DNA of 64,000 nt from Pseudomonas duriflava (GTDB lineage: Bacteria > Pseudomonadota > Gammaproteobacteria > Pseudomonadales > Pseudomonadaceae): positions 310,001 through 374,000 of the forward strand of contig NZ_VLKY01000001.1 in the NCBI RefSeq assembly GCF_007830155.1. Reading direction: 5' to 3'. The translations under genes were made by a program, and so were the position numbers. The stretch's first letter is position 1; each line of letters begins with the position of its first letter. The notes under the pieces were generated by a model. The model did not search any database and had not been told where the DNA came from. It saw nothing but the letters and a program-made list of their open reading frames with translations. Shown here in pieces: positions 36,818-46,351 of the stretch.

Positions 36818-38959
36818 ATGAGTGAGATCCTTATGTCTGATCAATCAGCACAGCGAGGAAGCGAGGTCGAACAGGCACGACGGCTGTTCGTGCTCATGGA
36901 AGGCGACACGTTTGTTGTGGCAGATGCCTACGGCGATATGGGCGGACAAGATGATGGGCTGTTCCATAACGACACCCGGATTGTGTCTCGCTATCGATTT
37001 ACCGTGGCGGGCAAGCGGCCTGCATTGCTCTCGGCATCGGTCAGTCAGGATAACGTCTATTTTACGTCCCATCAGACTAACCAACCGTTGCCGCGGTTGG
37101 GTGAAAGCACCACGCCCGAAGGGGTCATTCATATCGAGCGTAAACGCTTCATCTGGAAGGGGTATGTGCATGAGCGCATTCTTCTGGCCAACTACAGCGA
37201 CCAGCCTACGGAGGTCCCGCTGGGGCTTCAATTCGGAGCGGACTTCCGCGATATGTTCGAAGTACGGGGGCAACAGCGCGCTCACCGAGGCGCGCAGGAG
37301 CATACCCAGATGGCCGAGCGTAGCGTCACGCTGCGTTATCTCGGGCTTGACGAGCAGCAGCGCCGTGCCGCCATCAGCTTTTCCGAGCAGCCTGTCGAGC
37401 TGAGCGAGCAGGGCGCACACTTCCGGGTGGCGCTGGAAGGCCGTGGTAGCTGGGAGCTGTACATCGATATCGGGCCTGAACCGGTGCAGTCTTCGCGCTC
37501 CCGTTATCGACAGGCTGCTGCCCAGGCGCGACGCAGTATGCGGAAACGTCAACGGCGCGGTGCTCAGGTCAAGGCATCCGGCCGCCTGTTCCAGGCATGG
37601 CTCGAAAAGTCCCGCGCAGACCTGGCCCTGCTGACCGCAGAGTTGCCCACCGGGCCGTATCCCTATGCCGGTGTGCCCTGGTACTCCACGCCCTTCGGGC
37701 GCGATGCCATTATCACGGCTCATCAGGTGCTCTGGTTGAATCCTGAGTTGGCGCGTGGGGTATTGTCGTACCTGGCGCAGCATCAAGCCCATGAAACGTC
37801 GAGCTTTCGCGATGCCGAACCCGGCAAGATCATGCACGAGACGCGCAAGGGGGAGATGTCGGTTCTTAACGAGCTGCCGTTCGGTCGCTATTACGGCGGA
37901 GTGGATACCACGCCGCTGTTCATCATGCTGGCAGGCGCCTATATCCGGCGCACTGGCGATGTGGCCTTTATCAACGAAATCTGGGCCGCCCTGCAGAACG
38001 CTATTCACTGGGTGGAGGGCAATGCCGAGCGTAACGCGCAAGGCTTTATCAGCTATGCCCGGGCTGAGGCGAGCGGTCTGGCCAACCAGGGATGGAAGGA
38101 CAGCCATGACTCTATTTTCCATGCCGATGGCCGTACCCCAGAAGGCCCGATTTCTCTGGTTGAAGTACAGGGATATGCCTACCGGGCTTATCTGAGCATG
38201 GCTGAGCTGGCGGAGTGGCGTGGTGAAAGCGACAAGGCTACTCACTGGCGCCAGCGCGCCGAGCAACTGCGCGAGGCGGTGGAAAAGCATTTCTGGCTGG
38301 AAGGACGACAGTTCTATGCCCTGGCTCTGGACGGTCATGGCGAGTCGTGTGCAGTACGAGCCTCCAATGCGGGCCATCTCTTGTTTACCGGCCTACCGCA
38401 GCCGGAACGTGGTCAGGCAGTGGCGCAACAGTTGTTATCGCGCGCGTTCAACTCGGGGTGGGGGGTACGAACCCTGGTGCCGGAGGCCGTGCGGTTCAAT
38501 CCCATGTCCTATCACAATGGTTCGGTCTGGCCGCATGATGTCGCATTGTGCGCGGCCGGTATGGCGCGCTACGGTGAACGGGAAGGAGTGGTGCGTTTGC
38601 TCGGAAACATGTTTGAGGCGGCGGCGCATTTTGGTATGCGCTTGCCTGAACTCTTCTGTGGCTTCGAGCGTGCGCCCGGTGAGGCGCCGATCGCCTATCC
38701 AGTCGCGTGCCTGCCGCAGGCCTGGGCGGCCGGATCGGTGTTCATGCTCCTGCAGGCCTGCTTGGGCGTGGAAATCGACGGGCACGCGAAACGGGTCGTC
38801 ATTACTCAGCCGCGTTTACCGTTGGGTATCGACCGTATCCAGCTAAGGCAGCTACGCCTGGGCGATCAGTCGGTAGATCTAGTCTTCCAGCGCTTGGGAG
38901 AGCGGGTAGTAGCCTTTGTTGAAGGACACAGCGCAGTCAGGGTAGACATTCGCCTATAA
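36818..38959 (+). CDS. Amylo-alpha-1,6-glucosidase (glycogen debranching-type)
   Basis: The 713-residue protein has an N-terminal beta domain (about 20-230; VADAYGDMGGQDDGLFHNDT) of the GDE_N_bis type and a C-terminal (alpha/alpha)6 toroid (about 270-650) with FGRDAIITAHQVLW, GWKDSHDSIFHADG, VEVQGYAYRAYL and MSYHNGSVWPHD. Such two-domain proteins are annotated as amylo-alpha-1,6-glucosidases, but few have been assayed. No glg genes are nearby, so trehalose, glucan or another alpha-glucoside might be the substrate. It is co-transcribed with the preceding GT4 gene. Confidence 0.82.
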   Translation: MSEILMSDQSAQRGSEVEQARRLFVLMEGDTFVVADAYGDMGGQDDGLFHNDTRIVSRYRFTVAGKRPALLSASVSQDNVYFTSHQTNQPLPRLGESTTPEGVIHIERKRFIWKGYVHERILLANYSDQPTEVPLGLQFGADFRDMFEVRGQQRAHRGAQEHTQMAERSVTLRYLGLDEQQRRAAISFSEQPVELSEQGAHFRVALEGRGSWELYIDIGPEPVQSSRSRYRQAAAQARRSMRKRQRRGAQVKASGRLFQAWLEKSRADLALLTAELPTGPYPYAGVPWYSTPFGRDAIITAHQVLWLNPELARGVLSYLAQHQAHETSSFRDAEPGKIMHETRKGEMSVLNELPFGRYYGGVDTTPLFIMLAGAYIRRTGDVAFINEIWAALQNAIHWVEGNAERNAQGFISYARAEASGLANQGWKDSHDSIFHADGRTPEGPISLVEVQGYAYRAYLSMAELAEWRGESDKATHWRQRAEQLREAVEKHFWLEGRQFYALALDGHGESCAVRASNAGHLLFTGLPQPERGQAVAQQLLSRAFNSGWGVRTLVPEAVRFNPMSYHNGSVWPHDVALCAAGMARYGEREGVVRLLGNMFEAAAHFGMRLPELFCGFERAPGEAPIAYPVACLPQAWAAGSVFMLLQACLGVEIDGHAKRVVITQPRLPLGIDRIQLRQLRLGDQSVDLVFQRLGERVVAFVEGHSAVRVDIRL

Positions 38960-38966
38960 GACAACA

Positions 38967-38998
38967 CAGCAAGGCCAGGCGGAGGCTTGGCCTTGCTG
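38967..38998 (+). terminator. Hairpin after the debranching-enzyme gene
   Basis: CAGCAAGGCCA (38967-38977) and TGGCCTTGCTG (38988-38998) are a perfect 11-bp inverted repeat seven bases after the stop. There is no T-tract. Confidence 0.5.
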
Positions 38999-39182
38999 CG
39001 CTTGCCAGCAGACAAGCGGTCGGATACCTGTCGGGGCTGCATGATTCAAGGCTCAGCCGGGTATTTGCTGGCACTACGTCCGTATGAAAAGTTTACCTGT
39101 GGTCTTTGCCAGTCTGGCTCTCGAAGTGTGATCTCCGTACCCTTCGCACCTTTGCAGTTCATCGTTCATCACGAGGCACCCT

Positions 39183-42100
39183 ATGCAGGACGCAGTTCCA
39201 CTGACGCCGGGTTTCATGATCGTTCACGGCAATCGGTTGGAAGATCTTCGCAGTCTGGCGGTGAGCTGGATGCGTAGTTACCCGCTATCGCCCCTGGAAA
39301 ATGAAAATATCCTGGTTCAAAGCAACGGCATCGCCCAATGGCTCAAGCTGGCCCTGGCGGAAGATCCGCGAGAGGACGGCGAGGGCGGCTGCGGTATTGC
39401 TGCGGCCCTCGATGTGCAGTTGCCGTCGGCATTTCTCTGGCGCGTATACAGGCAGGTGCTTGGCCGGGATACCGTACCGGAGTCCTCTCCACTGGATCGC
39501 ACACCGCTGATCTGGCGTCTGATGCGTTTGTTGCCCGGCCTGTTGCACAAGCCAAGCTTCGCTTCGCTGCGCCGTTTCCTCGATGATGATAGCGACATGC
39601 GCAAACGCTATCAGCTGGCCGAACGGCTGGCTGATCTGTATGACCAGTACCAGGTCTACCGGGCGGACTGGCTGGAGGATTGGGCCAGCGGCAAGGATCA
39701 GCTGAACAAGCTGCGCGACGGCGCTGTCTCGATCCCTGAAGCCTGCCAGTGGCAGGCAGAGCTGTGGCGCGCCTTGCTGGACGACGTGGGTGATGACGGC
39801 ATGGAAGAGAGCCGGGCCGGCGTGCATCAGCGCTTTATTACCCATATGAAAACGGTAGAAGAGGCTCCAGCCCGGCTGCCTCGTCGCGTCGTTGTATTTG
39901 GGATTTCCTCGATTCCGGCACAAACGCTGGAAGCCTTGGCCGCACTGGCTCGGTTCAGTCAGGTTCTTTTGTGTGTGCATAACCCGTGTCGGCACCACTG
40001 GGGCGATATCGTGGCAGACAAGGACCTGCTCAAACACGAGTATCGTCGTCATCTGCGCAAGCCCGGCATGCCTATGCAGATCGATCCTGACCAGTTGCAT
40101 CAGCATGGCCATCCTTTACTGGCCAGTTGGGGCAAGCAGGGCCGCGACTACATTAACCTGCTGGACAGCTTTGACGAGCCGAATGGTTATCGAAGCCTGT
40201 TTGCGGACGTGAACGGTGGCCGTATCGACCTGTTCGACGAGGTCGAGCCCGCCCACATGCTGGCGCAGTTGCAGGACGACATCCTCAACCTGCGTCCGTT
40301 GAACGAAACCCGGGAGACCTGGCCTGAGGTCGACCCGGCGCAGGATGCCTCCATCCGCTTCCACATCGCGCACAGCCCGCAGCGGGAGGTGGAGATTCTG
40401 CACGATCAACTCCTGGCGCGGTTCTCGAAAGATCCTACGCTGCGCCCGCGCGACATCATCGTTATGGTGCCGGATATCGACGCCTATGCGCCGCATATTC
40501 GCGCTGTATTCGGGCAGCTGGATACCCATGACTCTCGTTTCATTCCCTTTACGTTGGCCGACCAGGGCCAGCGCGGTCGCGACCCGCTGCTGATCGCGCT
40601 TGAACACCTGTTGCGCCTGCCGGAGAGCCGTTTCTCGGTTAGTGAAATCCTGGACCTGCTGGACGTTCCAGCCCTACGGAAGCGCTTTGGCCTGGACGAT
40701 AGCGACCTCACCACCTTGCATCGCTGGATCGAGGGCGCGGGTATCCGGTGGGGCCTGGATGCACGGCAGCGTGCTCGCCTGGATCTGCCGGATGATCTCA
40801 ACCAGAACACCTGGCGGTTCGGCCTGCGCCGCATGTTGCTGGGCTATGCCGTAGGGCGCGGCGTGGCGCGGGATGAGATCGAACCGTTCGATGAAATCGG
40901 TGGCCTGGACGCGGCGTTGGTTGGCCCTCTTGTTACCCTGATGGACGCGCTGGACCGAGCCCATGACGAACTTGGCCAGCCTGCCAGCCCGCCGGTATGG
41001 GGTGATCGTCTGCAAAGCATTTTGCGAACGTTCTTTCTTGCCACTAACGAGCGTGACGAATACCTGCTTGGCCAACTGGAGCAACTGCGTGAAACCTGGC
41101 TTGATACCTGCGAGGCGGTTCAACTGGCCGATGAGCTGCCGCTGACCGTGGTACGCGAGGCCTGGCTGGCCGGTTTGGACGAAGGCAAGCTGTCCCAACG
41201 GTTCCTGGCCGGTGCGGTGAATTTCTGTACCCTCATGCCGATGCGGGCGATTCCGTTTCGTATGGTGTGTCTGCTTGGCATGAATGACGGCGATTATCCC
41301 CGCGCTCAGGCACCGTTCGACTTCGACCTCATGGGCAAGGATTATCGTCCCGGTGACCGTTCACGGCGCGAAGATGATCGCTACCTGCTTTTAGAGGCGC
41401 TGTTGTCCGCCCGCGATTATCTGTACATGAGCTGGATTGGCCGCAGCATTCGCGACAATAGCGAACGTCCGGCTTCGGTTCTGCTCGGCCAGCTGCGTGA
41501 TCATCTGGCGGCAGGCTGGAAGCTCAAGGGCGGCGGCAAGCTGCTTCATGCATTAACGCAGGAGCACCCACTGCAACCCTTCAGTATTCGCTATTTCCAG
41601 GGCGATCCGGCGCTGTTCAGCTATGCCCGTGAATGGTTGGCGCTACATGAGACACCGCGCGAAATGGACGAGGAGGCAAAGCTGCCGCCTCATCAACAGG
41701 ACGAGCCGCTTAGCCTTCATCAGCTTCAGGATTTCCTGCGTCATCCGGCTCGGCACTTCTTCACCCAGCGGCTTAAGGTTCATTTCGACGAGGTGGAGAT
41801 TCCAGCGCAAAATGCCGAGCCGTTCGTGCTGGACGGGTTTACCCGCTATGCCCTGAGCGAAAGCCTGCTTGATGCCGCCCTGAAAGCCATGGATAACCCC
41901 GAAGACGCCCTGCGTGCACAAGCTCAACGCCTGCAGCGCAGCGGCCTGTTGCCTCTGGCGGGATTTGGCGAGCTCTTGCAGGCAGAGCTGATCCAGCCGA
42001 TGCCTGATCTGGTCAACCGCTTGAGCGGTCTGCTGGTCGCCTGGCCGGAAGAAATTGCCTCGGCGCAGGCGCTTCACTTCGAACATGAGGGCTTGCGTCT

Positions 42101-42656
42101 GGAAGGGTGGCTGGAGCAATTGCGCGGCCGTTCGGATGGTAGCCTGATCGCTATTACGCCGCTTCCCAACGATATTGGTAAGGACAAGGCCCGCAAATGG
42201 TATCGCTTGATCCGGCCATGGATCGTGCATCTTACGGCGTCCGCCTGCGGTATTCCCTTGACCACTGCCCTGGTGGCAACTGATGAAACCCTGCTGCTGG
42301 CGCCGCTGGATGCTGGCCAGGTCGAGAAAACATTGCGTCATCTCCTGACCTCCTGGCAGGCCGGCATGCGCTATCCGCTGCCGGTTGCGGTGAAAACGGC
42401 TTTTGCCTGGCTGAGTGCGGGAAATGATCCCGGTAAGGCCGAAGCGGCTGCCCTCAAAGCCTATGAGGGCGACGGAGTGAACAGCTTTGGGGAGCGCGCC
42501 GAGAGCCCTGCATTGCTCAGGCACTATCCTGATTTCAGTGCGCTCATGGCCAGCGAAGAGTTCGAAGGGTGGTGCGATACGTTGTACCGTCCCTTGTTCG
42601 AGGCCGGCTGGGAAGCTGTGCCCGCTTCAGTTCCGGCGCAAGGAGCCACTGCATGA
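39183..42656 (+). CDS. recC: Exodeoxyribonuclease V gamma subunit RecC
   Basis: RecC scans for Chi and holds RecB and RecD in the helicase-nuclease that processes double-strand breaks and degrades foreign linear DNA. The 1157-residue product starts with MIVHGNRLEDLRSLAVSWM and has the inactive helicase-like domains (PRDIIVMVPDIDAYAPHI; FCTLMPMRAIPFRMVCLLGM) and the C-terminal inactive nuclease-like region. The stop overlaps the recB ATG. No thyA or ptrA lies nearby; recC-recB-recD without ptrA is the Pseudomonas arrangement. Confidence 0.95.
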   Translation: MQDAVPLTPGFMIVHGNRLEDLRSLAVSWMRSYPLSPLENENILVQSNGIAQWLKLALAEDPREDGEGGCGIAAALDVQLPSAFLWRVYRQVLGRDTVPESSPLDRTPLIWRLMRLLPGLLHKPSFASLRRFLDDDSDMRKRYQLAERLADLYDQYQVYRADWLEDWASGKDQLNKLRDGAVSIPEACQWQAELWRALLDDVGDDGMEESRAGVHQRFITHMKTVEEAPARLPRRVVVFGISSIPAQTLEALAALARFSQVLLCVHNPCRHHWGDIVADKDLLKHEYRRHLRKPGMPMQIDPDQLHQHGHPLLASWGKQGRDYINLLDSFDEPNGYRSLFADVNGGRIDLFDEVEPAHMLAQLQDDILNLRPLNETRETWPEVDPAQDASIRFHIAHSPQREVEILHDQLLARFSKDPTLRPRDIIVMVPDIDAYAPHIRAVFGQLDTHDSRFIPFTLADQGQRGRDPLLIALEHLLRLPESRFSVSEILDLLDVPALRKRFGLDDSDLTTLHRWIEGAGIRWGLDARQRARLDLPDDLNQNTWRFGLRRMLLGYAVGRGVARDEIEPFDEIGGLDAALVGPLVTLMDALDRAHDELGQPASPPVWGDRLQSILRTFFLATNERDEYLLGQLEQLRETWLDTCEAVQLADELPLTVVREAWLAGLDEGKLSQRFLAGAVNFCTLMPMRAIPFRMVCLLGMNDGDYPRAQAPFDFDLMGKDYRPGDRSRREDDRYLLLEALLSARDYLYMSWIGRSIRDNSERPASVLLGQLRDHLAAGWKLKGGGKLLHALTQEHPLQPFSIRYFQGDPALFSYAREWLALHETPREMDEEAKLPPHQQDEPLSLHQLQDFLRHPARHFFTQRLKVHFDEVEIPAQNAEPFVLDGFTRYALSESLLDAALKAMDNPEDALRAQAQRLQRSGLLPLAGFGELLQAELIQPMPDLVNRLSGLLVAWPEEIASAQALHFEHEGLRLEGWLEQLRGRSDGSLIAITPLPNDIGKDKARKWYRLIRPWIVHLTASACGIPLTTALVATDETLLLAPLDAGQVEKTLRHLLTSWQAGMRYPLPVAVKTAFAWLSAGNDPGKAEAAALKAYEGDGVNSFGERAESPALLRHYPDFSALMASEEFEGWCDTLYRPLFEAGWEAVPASVPAQGATA

Positions 42657-45600
42657 GTCCGCTACATGAAAAACCGCTCGCCCTGCGTTTTCCCCTGCGT
42701 GGCAGCCAGCTGATCGAGGCCAGCGCCGGTACCGGCAAGACCTTTACCATCTCGGCGCTCTATGTGCGTTTGATCCTGGGACATGGTGGCGAAGCCGGAT
42801 TTGGCCAGGAATTGTTGCCGCCCCAGATCCTGGTGGTGACCTTTACCGACGCCGCGACCCGTGAACTGCGTGATCGCATCCGTGCGCGGCTGTTCGAGGC
42901 GGCTTGCTATTTCCGTAACGAGATCGAGGCGCCTGACCCCTTGATCGCCATGTTGCGTCAGGATTTTCCAGAAACGCAGTGGCCCGGTTGTGCACGCAAG
43001 CTGGACATGGCCGCCCAGTGGATGGATGAGGCGGCCGTTTCCACTATTCATAGCTGGTGCCAGCGCATGCTGCGCGAGCACGCCTTCGACAGCGGCAGCC
43101 TGTTCAGCCAGACGCTGGAAACCGATCACAGCGAGTTGGTTGCCGAAGTAGTGCGGGATTACTGGCGGCGCTTCTGCTACGCCCTGAGCGGCGAGGCGTT
43201 GGCCTGGGTACGTGAGCACTGGGTCAGCCCTGAGCATCTGGCTCGTGCGGTGCAGGACTTGATCCAGGCGGAAACCCAAGGGGTCGAGGATGTCGAGCCG
43301 GGGAGCCTGATTGATGAGTGTTTGCGGCGCAAACGTGAACTACTGAAACAGTTGAAGGCACCCTGGGCGGCCTGGGCCGAGGAACTACGGATGCTGTGCG
43401 ACGACGCATGCGCACGTAAGGCTGTTGATGGCCGCAAGTTCCGGGCACAGTGGTACAACCCGTGGTGCGACAAGCTCATCGCCTGGGCACAGGATGAAGC
43501 CGCCGAGGTGCTGGATCTAGGCAGCGGGTTTGACCGTTTGACATCGAACGGTTTGGCGGAGATATGGAAAACCGGCTCGCCTCCCGAGCATCCTGCCCTG
43601 CAAGCCATGGGCGAGCTGAAAACCACGCTGGACAGCCTGCCTCGGCCTGACGTCGAGCTGCTGCAACATGCAGCGCACTGGATCAAACAGCGCTTTATTC
43701 TGGAGAAACGTCGACGGGCTGAGATGGGGTTCGACGACCTGCTGGCGCGCCTGGATGTTGCCTTGCAGAGCGACGGTGCCGGTGAACGGCTCGCCGAAGT
43801 AATCCGCGAGCAGTTCCCGGTCGCCCTGATTGACGAATTCCAGGATACCGACCCGGTGCAATACCGCATCTTCGAGACGATCTACCGTATTAGGGATAAC
43901 GACCCGAAGACAGGCCTGTTTCTTATCGGCGACCCCAAGCAGGCGATTTATGCCTTCCGGGGCGCGGATATCTACACCTATCTCAAGGCACGGTTTGCCA
44001 CTGAAGGACGGCTGCATACGCTGGATACAAACTATCGTTCCAGCGAAGCCATGGTCGCCGCCGTCAATCAGGTATTCCAGCAGGCCGAAGTACACGAAGA
44101 AGGCCGGGGCGCCTTCATGTTCCGCCGCGATGGTAGCAACCCGTTGCCGTTCCATGCGGTCAGGGCACAGGGCCGTAAGGAGCGGCTAGTGGTTGACGGG
44201 CAGGGCGTAGCGGCTCTGACCGTATGGCATTTGGCAGGCAGCGAGCCGGTCTCTGGAACAACCTATCGTCAGCAACTAGCGGAGACGGGGGCGAGCGAGA
44301 TTGTTCGGCTACTTAACCTTGGACAGCAGGGCAAGGCGGGCTTTGAACATCCTGAAAAGGGCTTCCAGGCCTTGCAACCAGCCGATATTGCGGTGCTGGT
44401 CCGGGATGGCAACGAGGCGCAGGCGATTCGTGCACAACTGGCTGCACGCGGCGTACGTAGCGTTTATCTTTCGGACAAGGACTCGGTGTTCAACGCCCAG
44501 GAGGCGCACTGTCTCCTGGCTTGGCTGCGTGCGTGTGCCGAGCCGGACGTGGACCGTATCCTGCGGGCGGGGCTGGCCAGTATTACCCTGAATCTGCCGC
44601 TGGCCGAGCTCGACCGACTCAATCACGACGAACATGCCTGGGAAACTCGCGTCATGCAGTTCCGTGGATACCGGAGCCTCTGGCGTACCCAGGGCGTGCT
44701 GCCCATGCTGCGTCGGTTGCTGCACGATTTCCAGCTACCGCAAACCCTGATGGCGCGTGTCGATGGCGAGCGTGTGCTGACCAATCTTCTGCATCTGGCC
44801 GAGCTGCTGCAACAGGCCGCTGCCGAGCTGGATGGCGAACAGGCCTTGATCCGTTATCTGGCCGAACACCTTACCGAAGGCCGCGCAGCGGAAGAGCAGA
44901 TCCTGCGCCTGGAAAGCGACGAGGCTCTGGTAAAGGTCGTGACCATCCATAAATCCAAAGGGCTTGAATACCCCCTGGTGTTCCTGCCCTTCATCTGCTC
45001 GTTCCGCCCGGTGGATGGCAGCCGGATTCCGGTGCGCTATCACGATGACGAGGGCAACGCGAAGATGACCCTCACCCCGGATGTCTCGGTGATCGAACGC
45101 GCCGATGAGGAGCGGCTCGCCGAAGACCTGCGCCTGCTCTATGTGGCGCTGACTCGTGCCCAGCATGCCTGCTGGATGGGCGTGGCGGACCTCAAGCGGG
45201 GCAACAACAAGGCTTCAACCTTTCACCGCTGTGCGCTGGGGTATCTCACCACGGGGGGGAACTGCCTGCCATCCTCCGGTGTGCTGGAAGGTATGTTAAA
45301 GACGGTAGCCGGCGGCTCTCCGACCATTGTTATCCAGCCTCGGCCTGAAGCAACCAATGACGTGTTTCAGCCTCGCCGCGAGCAGCAGCCTGAGCGTAAG
45401 GCGCTGGAGCCGGCCCGTACAGTGGCCGAGCACTGGTGGATCGCCTCCTACAGTGCGCTACGGATCGGCGAACCCACGGAAGATATTGGCGAGGCCCTGC
45501 GGCACACGGATCTCTCGCCAGAGAACCCCGAGGCGCAAAAGCTGTTTGACGACGATCGTCTGCCGGAGGCGGCAGAATTTCCGGCGGCAGCCAGTGGCGC

Positions 45601-46351
45601 CGATCTGCATCGCTTTCCTCGTGGCCCGGGGCCGGGCACCTTTCTGCATGGCCTTCTCGAATGGGCCGGTCAAGAAGGTTTCGCCTCAGTGGCAGAGCAA
45701 CCCGTGCTGATTGAGGACGCTATCGCCCGTCGCTGCAACCGGCGCGGCTGGGAGGGCTGGATAGTCACATTGACCGATTGGCTGAAAGGCCTGCTCACGA
45801 CACGCCTGCCTTTGGGCGATTCAGGCGATGTGCTATGCCTGGCGGAGCTCGGGCAGTATCAGATCGAAATGGAGTTCTGGTTCTCGGCGCGGCAAATGCA
45901 GGCAAGCCGCCTGGATACTTTGGTCAGTCGTCATGTGTTGAGCGGGCTGCCGCGCCCGCCGGTCGAGCCGAGTCTGCTCAACGGCATGTTCAAGGGCTTC
46001 ATTGATTTGGTGTTCGAGTATCAAGGTCGCTATTACGTGGCCGATTACAAATCTAACTGGCTTGGCGCCGACGATGCGGCCTATACCCCGGCGGCCATGG
46101 CGGCGTCCGTGCTGGAAAGCCGCTATGACCTTCAGTATGTGCTGTACCTGCTGGCCCTGCACCGTCAACTCAAGGCGCGCCTGCCCGATTATGACTACGA
46201 CCGGCACATGGGGGGCGCCTGCTACCTGTTCCTGCGAGGAGCGCGTGCTGCCAGTCAAGGCGTGTTCTTTGACCGTCCGCCCCGAATCCTGATCGAGACG
46301 CTTGATCATCACTTTCAAGGAAACCCTCAGCCCATGGAGGCTAACGCATGA
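42653..46351 (+). CDS. recB: Exodeoxyribonuclease V beta subunit RecB
   Basis: RecB is the 3'-5' helicase and the only nuclease of RecBCD, and loads RecA. The 1232-residue product has Walker A (EASAGTGKTFTISAL), helicase motif II (VALIDEFQDTDPVQYRIF), later UvrD motifs (TIHKSKGLEYPLVFLPF; RLLYVALTRAQHACW), and the nuclease motif (GFIDLVFEYQGRYYVADYKS) with catalytic Asp and Lys. The ATG at 42653 overlaps the recC stop and has AAGGAG upstream, so the longer frame from 42569 is rejected. Confidence 0.95.
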   Translation: MSPLHEKPLALRFPLRGSQLIEASAGTGKTFTISALYVRLILGHGGEAGFGQELLPPQILVVTFTDAATRELRDRIRARLFEAACYFRNEIEAPDPLIAMLRQDFPETQWPGCARKLDMAAQWMDEAAVSTIHSWCQRMLREHAFDSGSLFSQTLETDHSELVAEVVRDYWRRFCYALSGEALAWVREHWVSPEHLARAVQDLIQAETQGVEDVEPGSLIDECLRRKRELLKQLKAPWAAWAEELRMLCDDACARKAVDGRKFRAQWYNPWCDKLIAWAQDEAAEVLDLGSGFDRLTSNGLAEIWKTGSPPEHPALQAMGELKTTLDSLPRPDVELLQHAAHWIKQRFILEKRRRAEMGFDDLLARLDVALQSDGAGERLAEVIREQFPVALIDEFQDTDPVQYRIFETIYRIRDNDPKTGLFLIGDPKQAIYAFRGADIYTYLKARFATEGRLHTLDTNYRSSEAMVAAVNQVFQQAEVHEEGRGAFMFRRDGSNPLPFHAVRAQGRKERLVVDGQGVAALTVWHLAGSEPVSGTTYRQQLAETGASEIVRLLNLGQQGKAGFEHPEKGFQALQPADIAVLVRDGNEAQAIRAQLAARGVRSVYLSDKDSVFNAQEAHCLLAWLRACAEPDVDRILRAGLASITLNLPLAELDRLNHDEHAWETRVMQFRGYRSLWRTQGVLPMLRRLLHDFQLPQTLMARVDGERVLTNLLHLAELLQQAAAELDGEQALIRYLAEHLTEGRAAEEQILRLESDEALVKVVTIHKSKGLEYPLVFLPFICSFRPVDGSRIPVRYHDDEGNAKMTLTPDVSVIERADEERLAEDLRLLYVALTRAQHACWMGVADLKRGNNKASTFHRCALGYLTTGGNCLPSSGVLEGMLKTVAGGSPTIVIQPRPEATNDVFQPRREQQPERKALEPARTVAEHWWIASYSALRIGEPTEDIGEALRHTDLSPENPEAQKLFDDDRLPEAAEFPAAASGADLHRFPRGPGPGTFLHGLLEWAGQEGFASVAEQPVLIEDAIARRCNRRGWEGWIVTLTDWLKGLLTTRLPLGDSGDVLCLAELGQYQIEMEFWFSARQMQASRLDTLVSRHVLSGLPRPPVEPSLLNGMFKGFIDLVFEYQGRYYVADYKSNWLGADDAAYTPAAMAASVLESRYDLQYVLYLLALHRQLKARLPDYDYDRHMGGACYLFLRGARAASQGVFFDRPPRILIETLDHHFQGNPQPMEANA

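Noticed and set aside
36845-38377. 510-codon minus-strand open frame
   Set aside because: It lies fully inside the debranching-type gene, in a GC-rich antisense frame, and shows no family motifs or ribosome-binding site.
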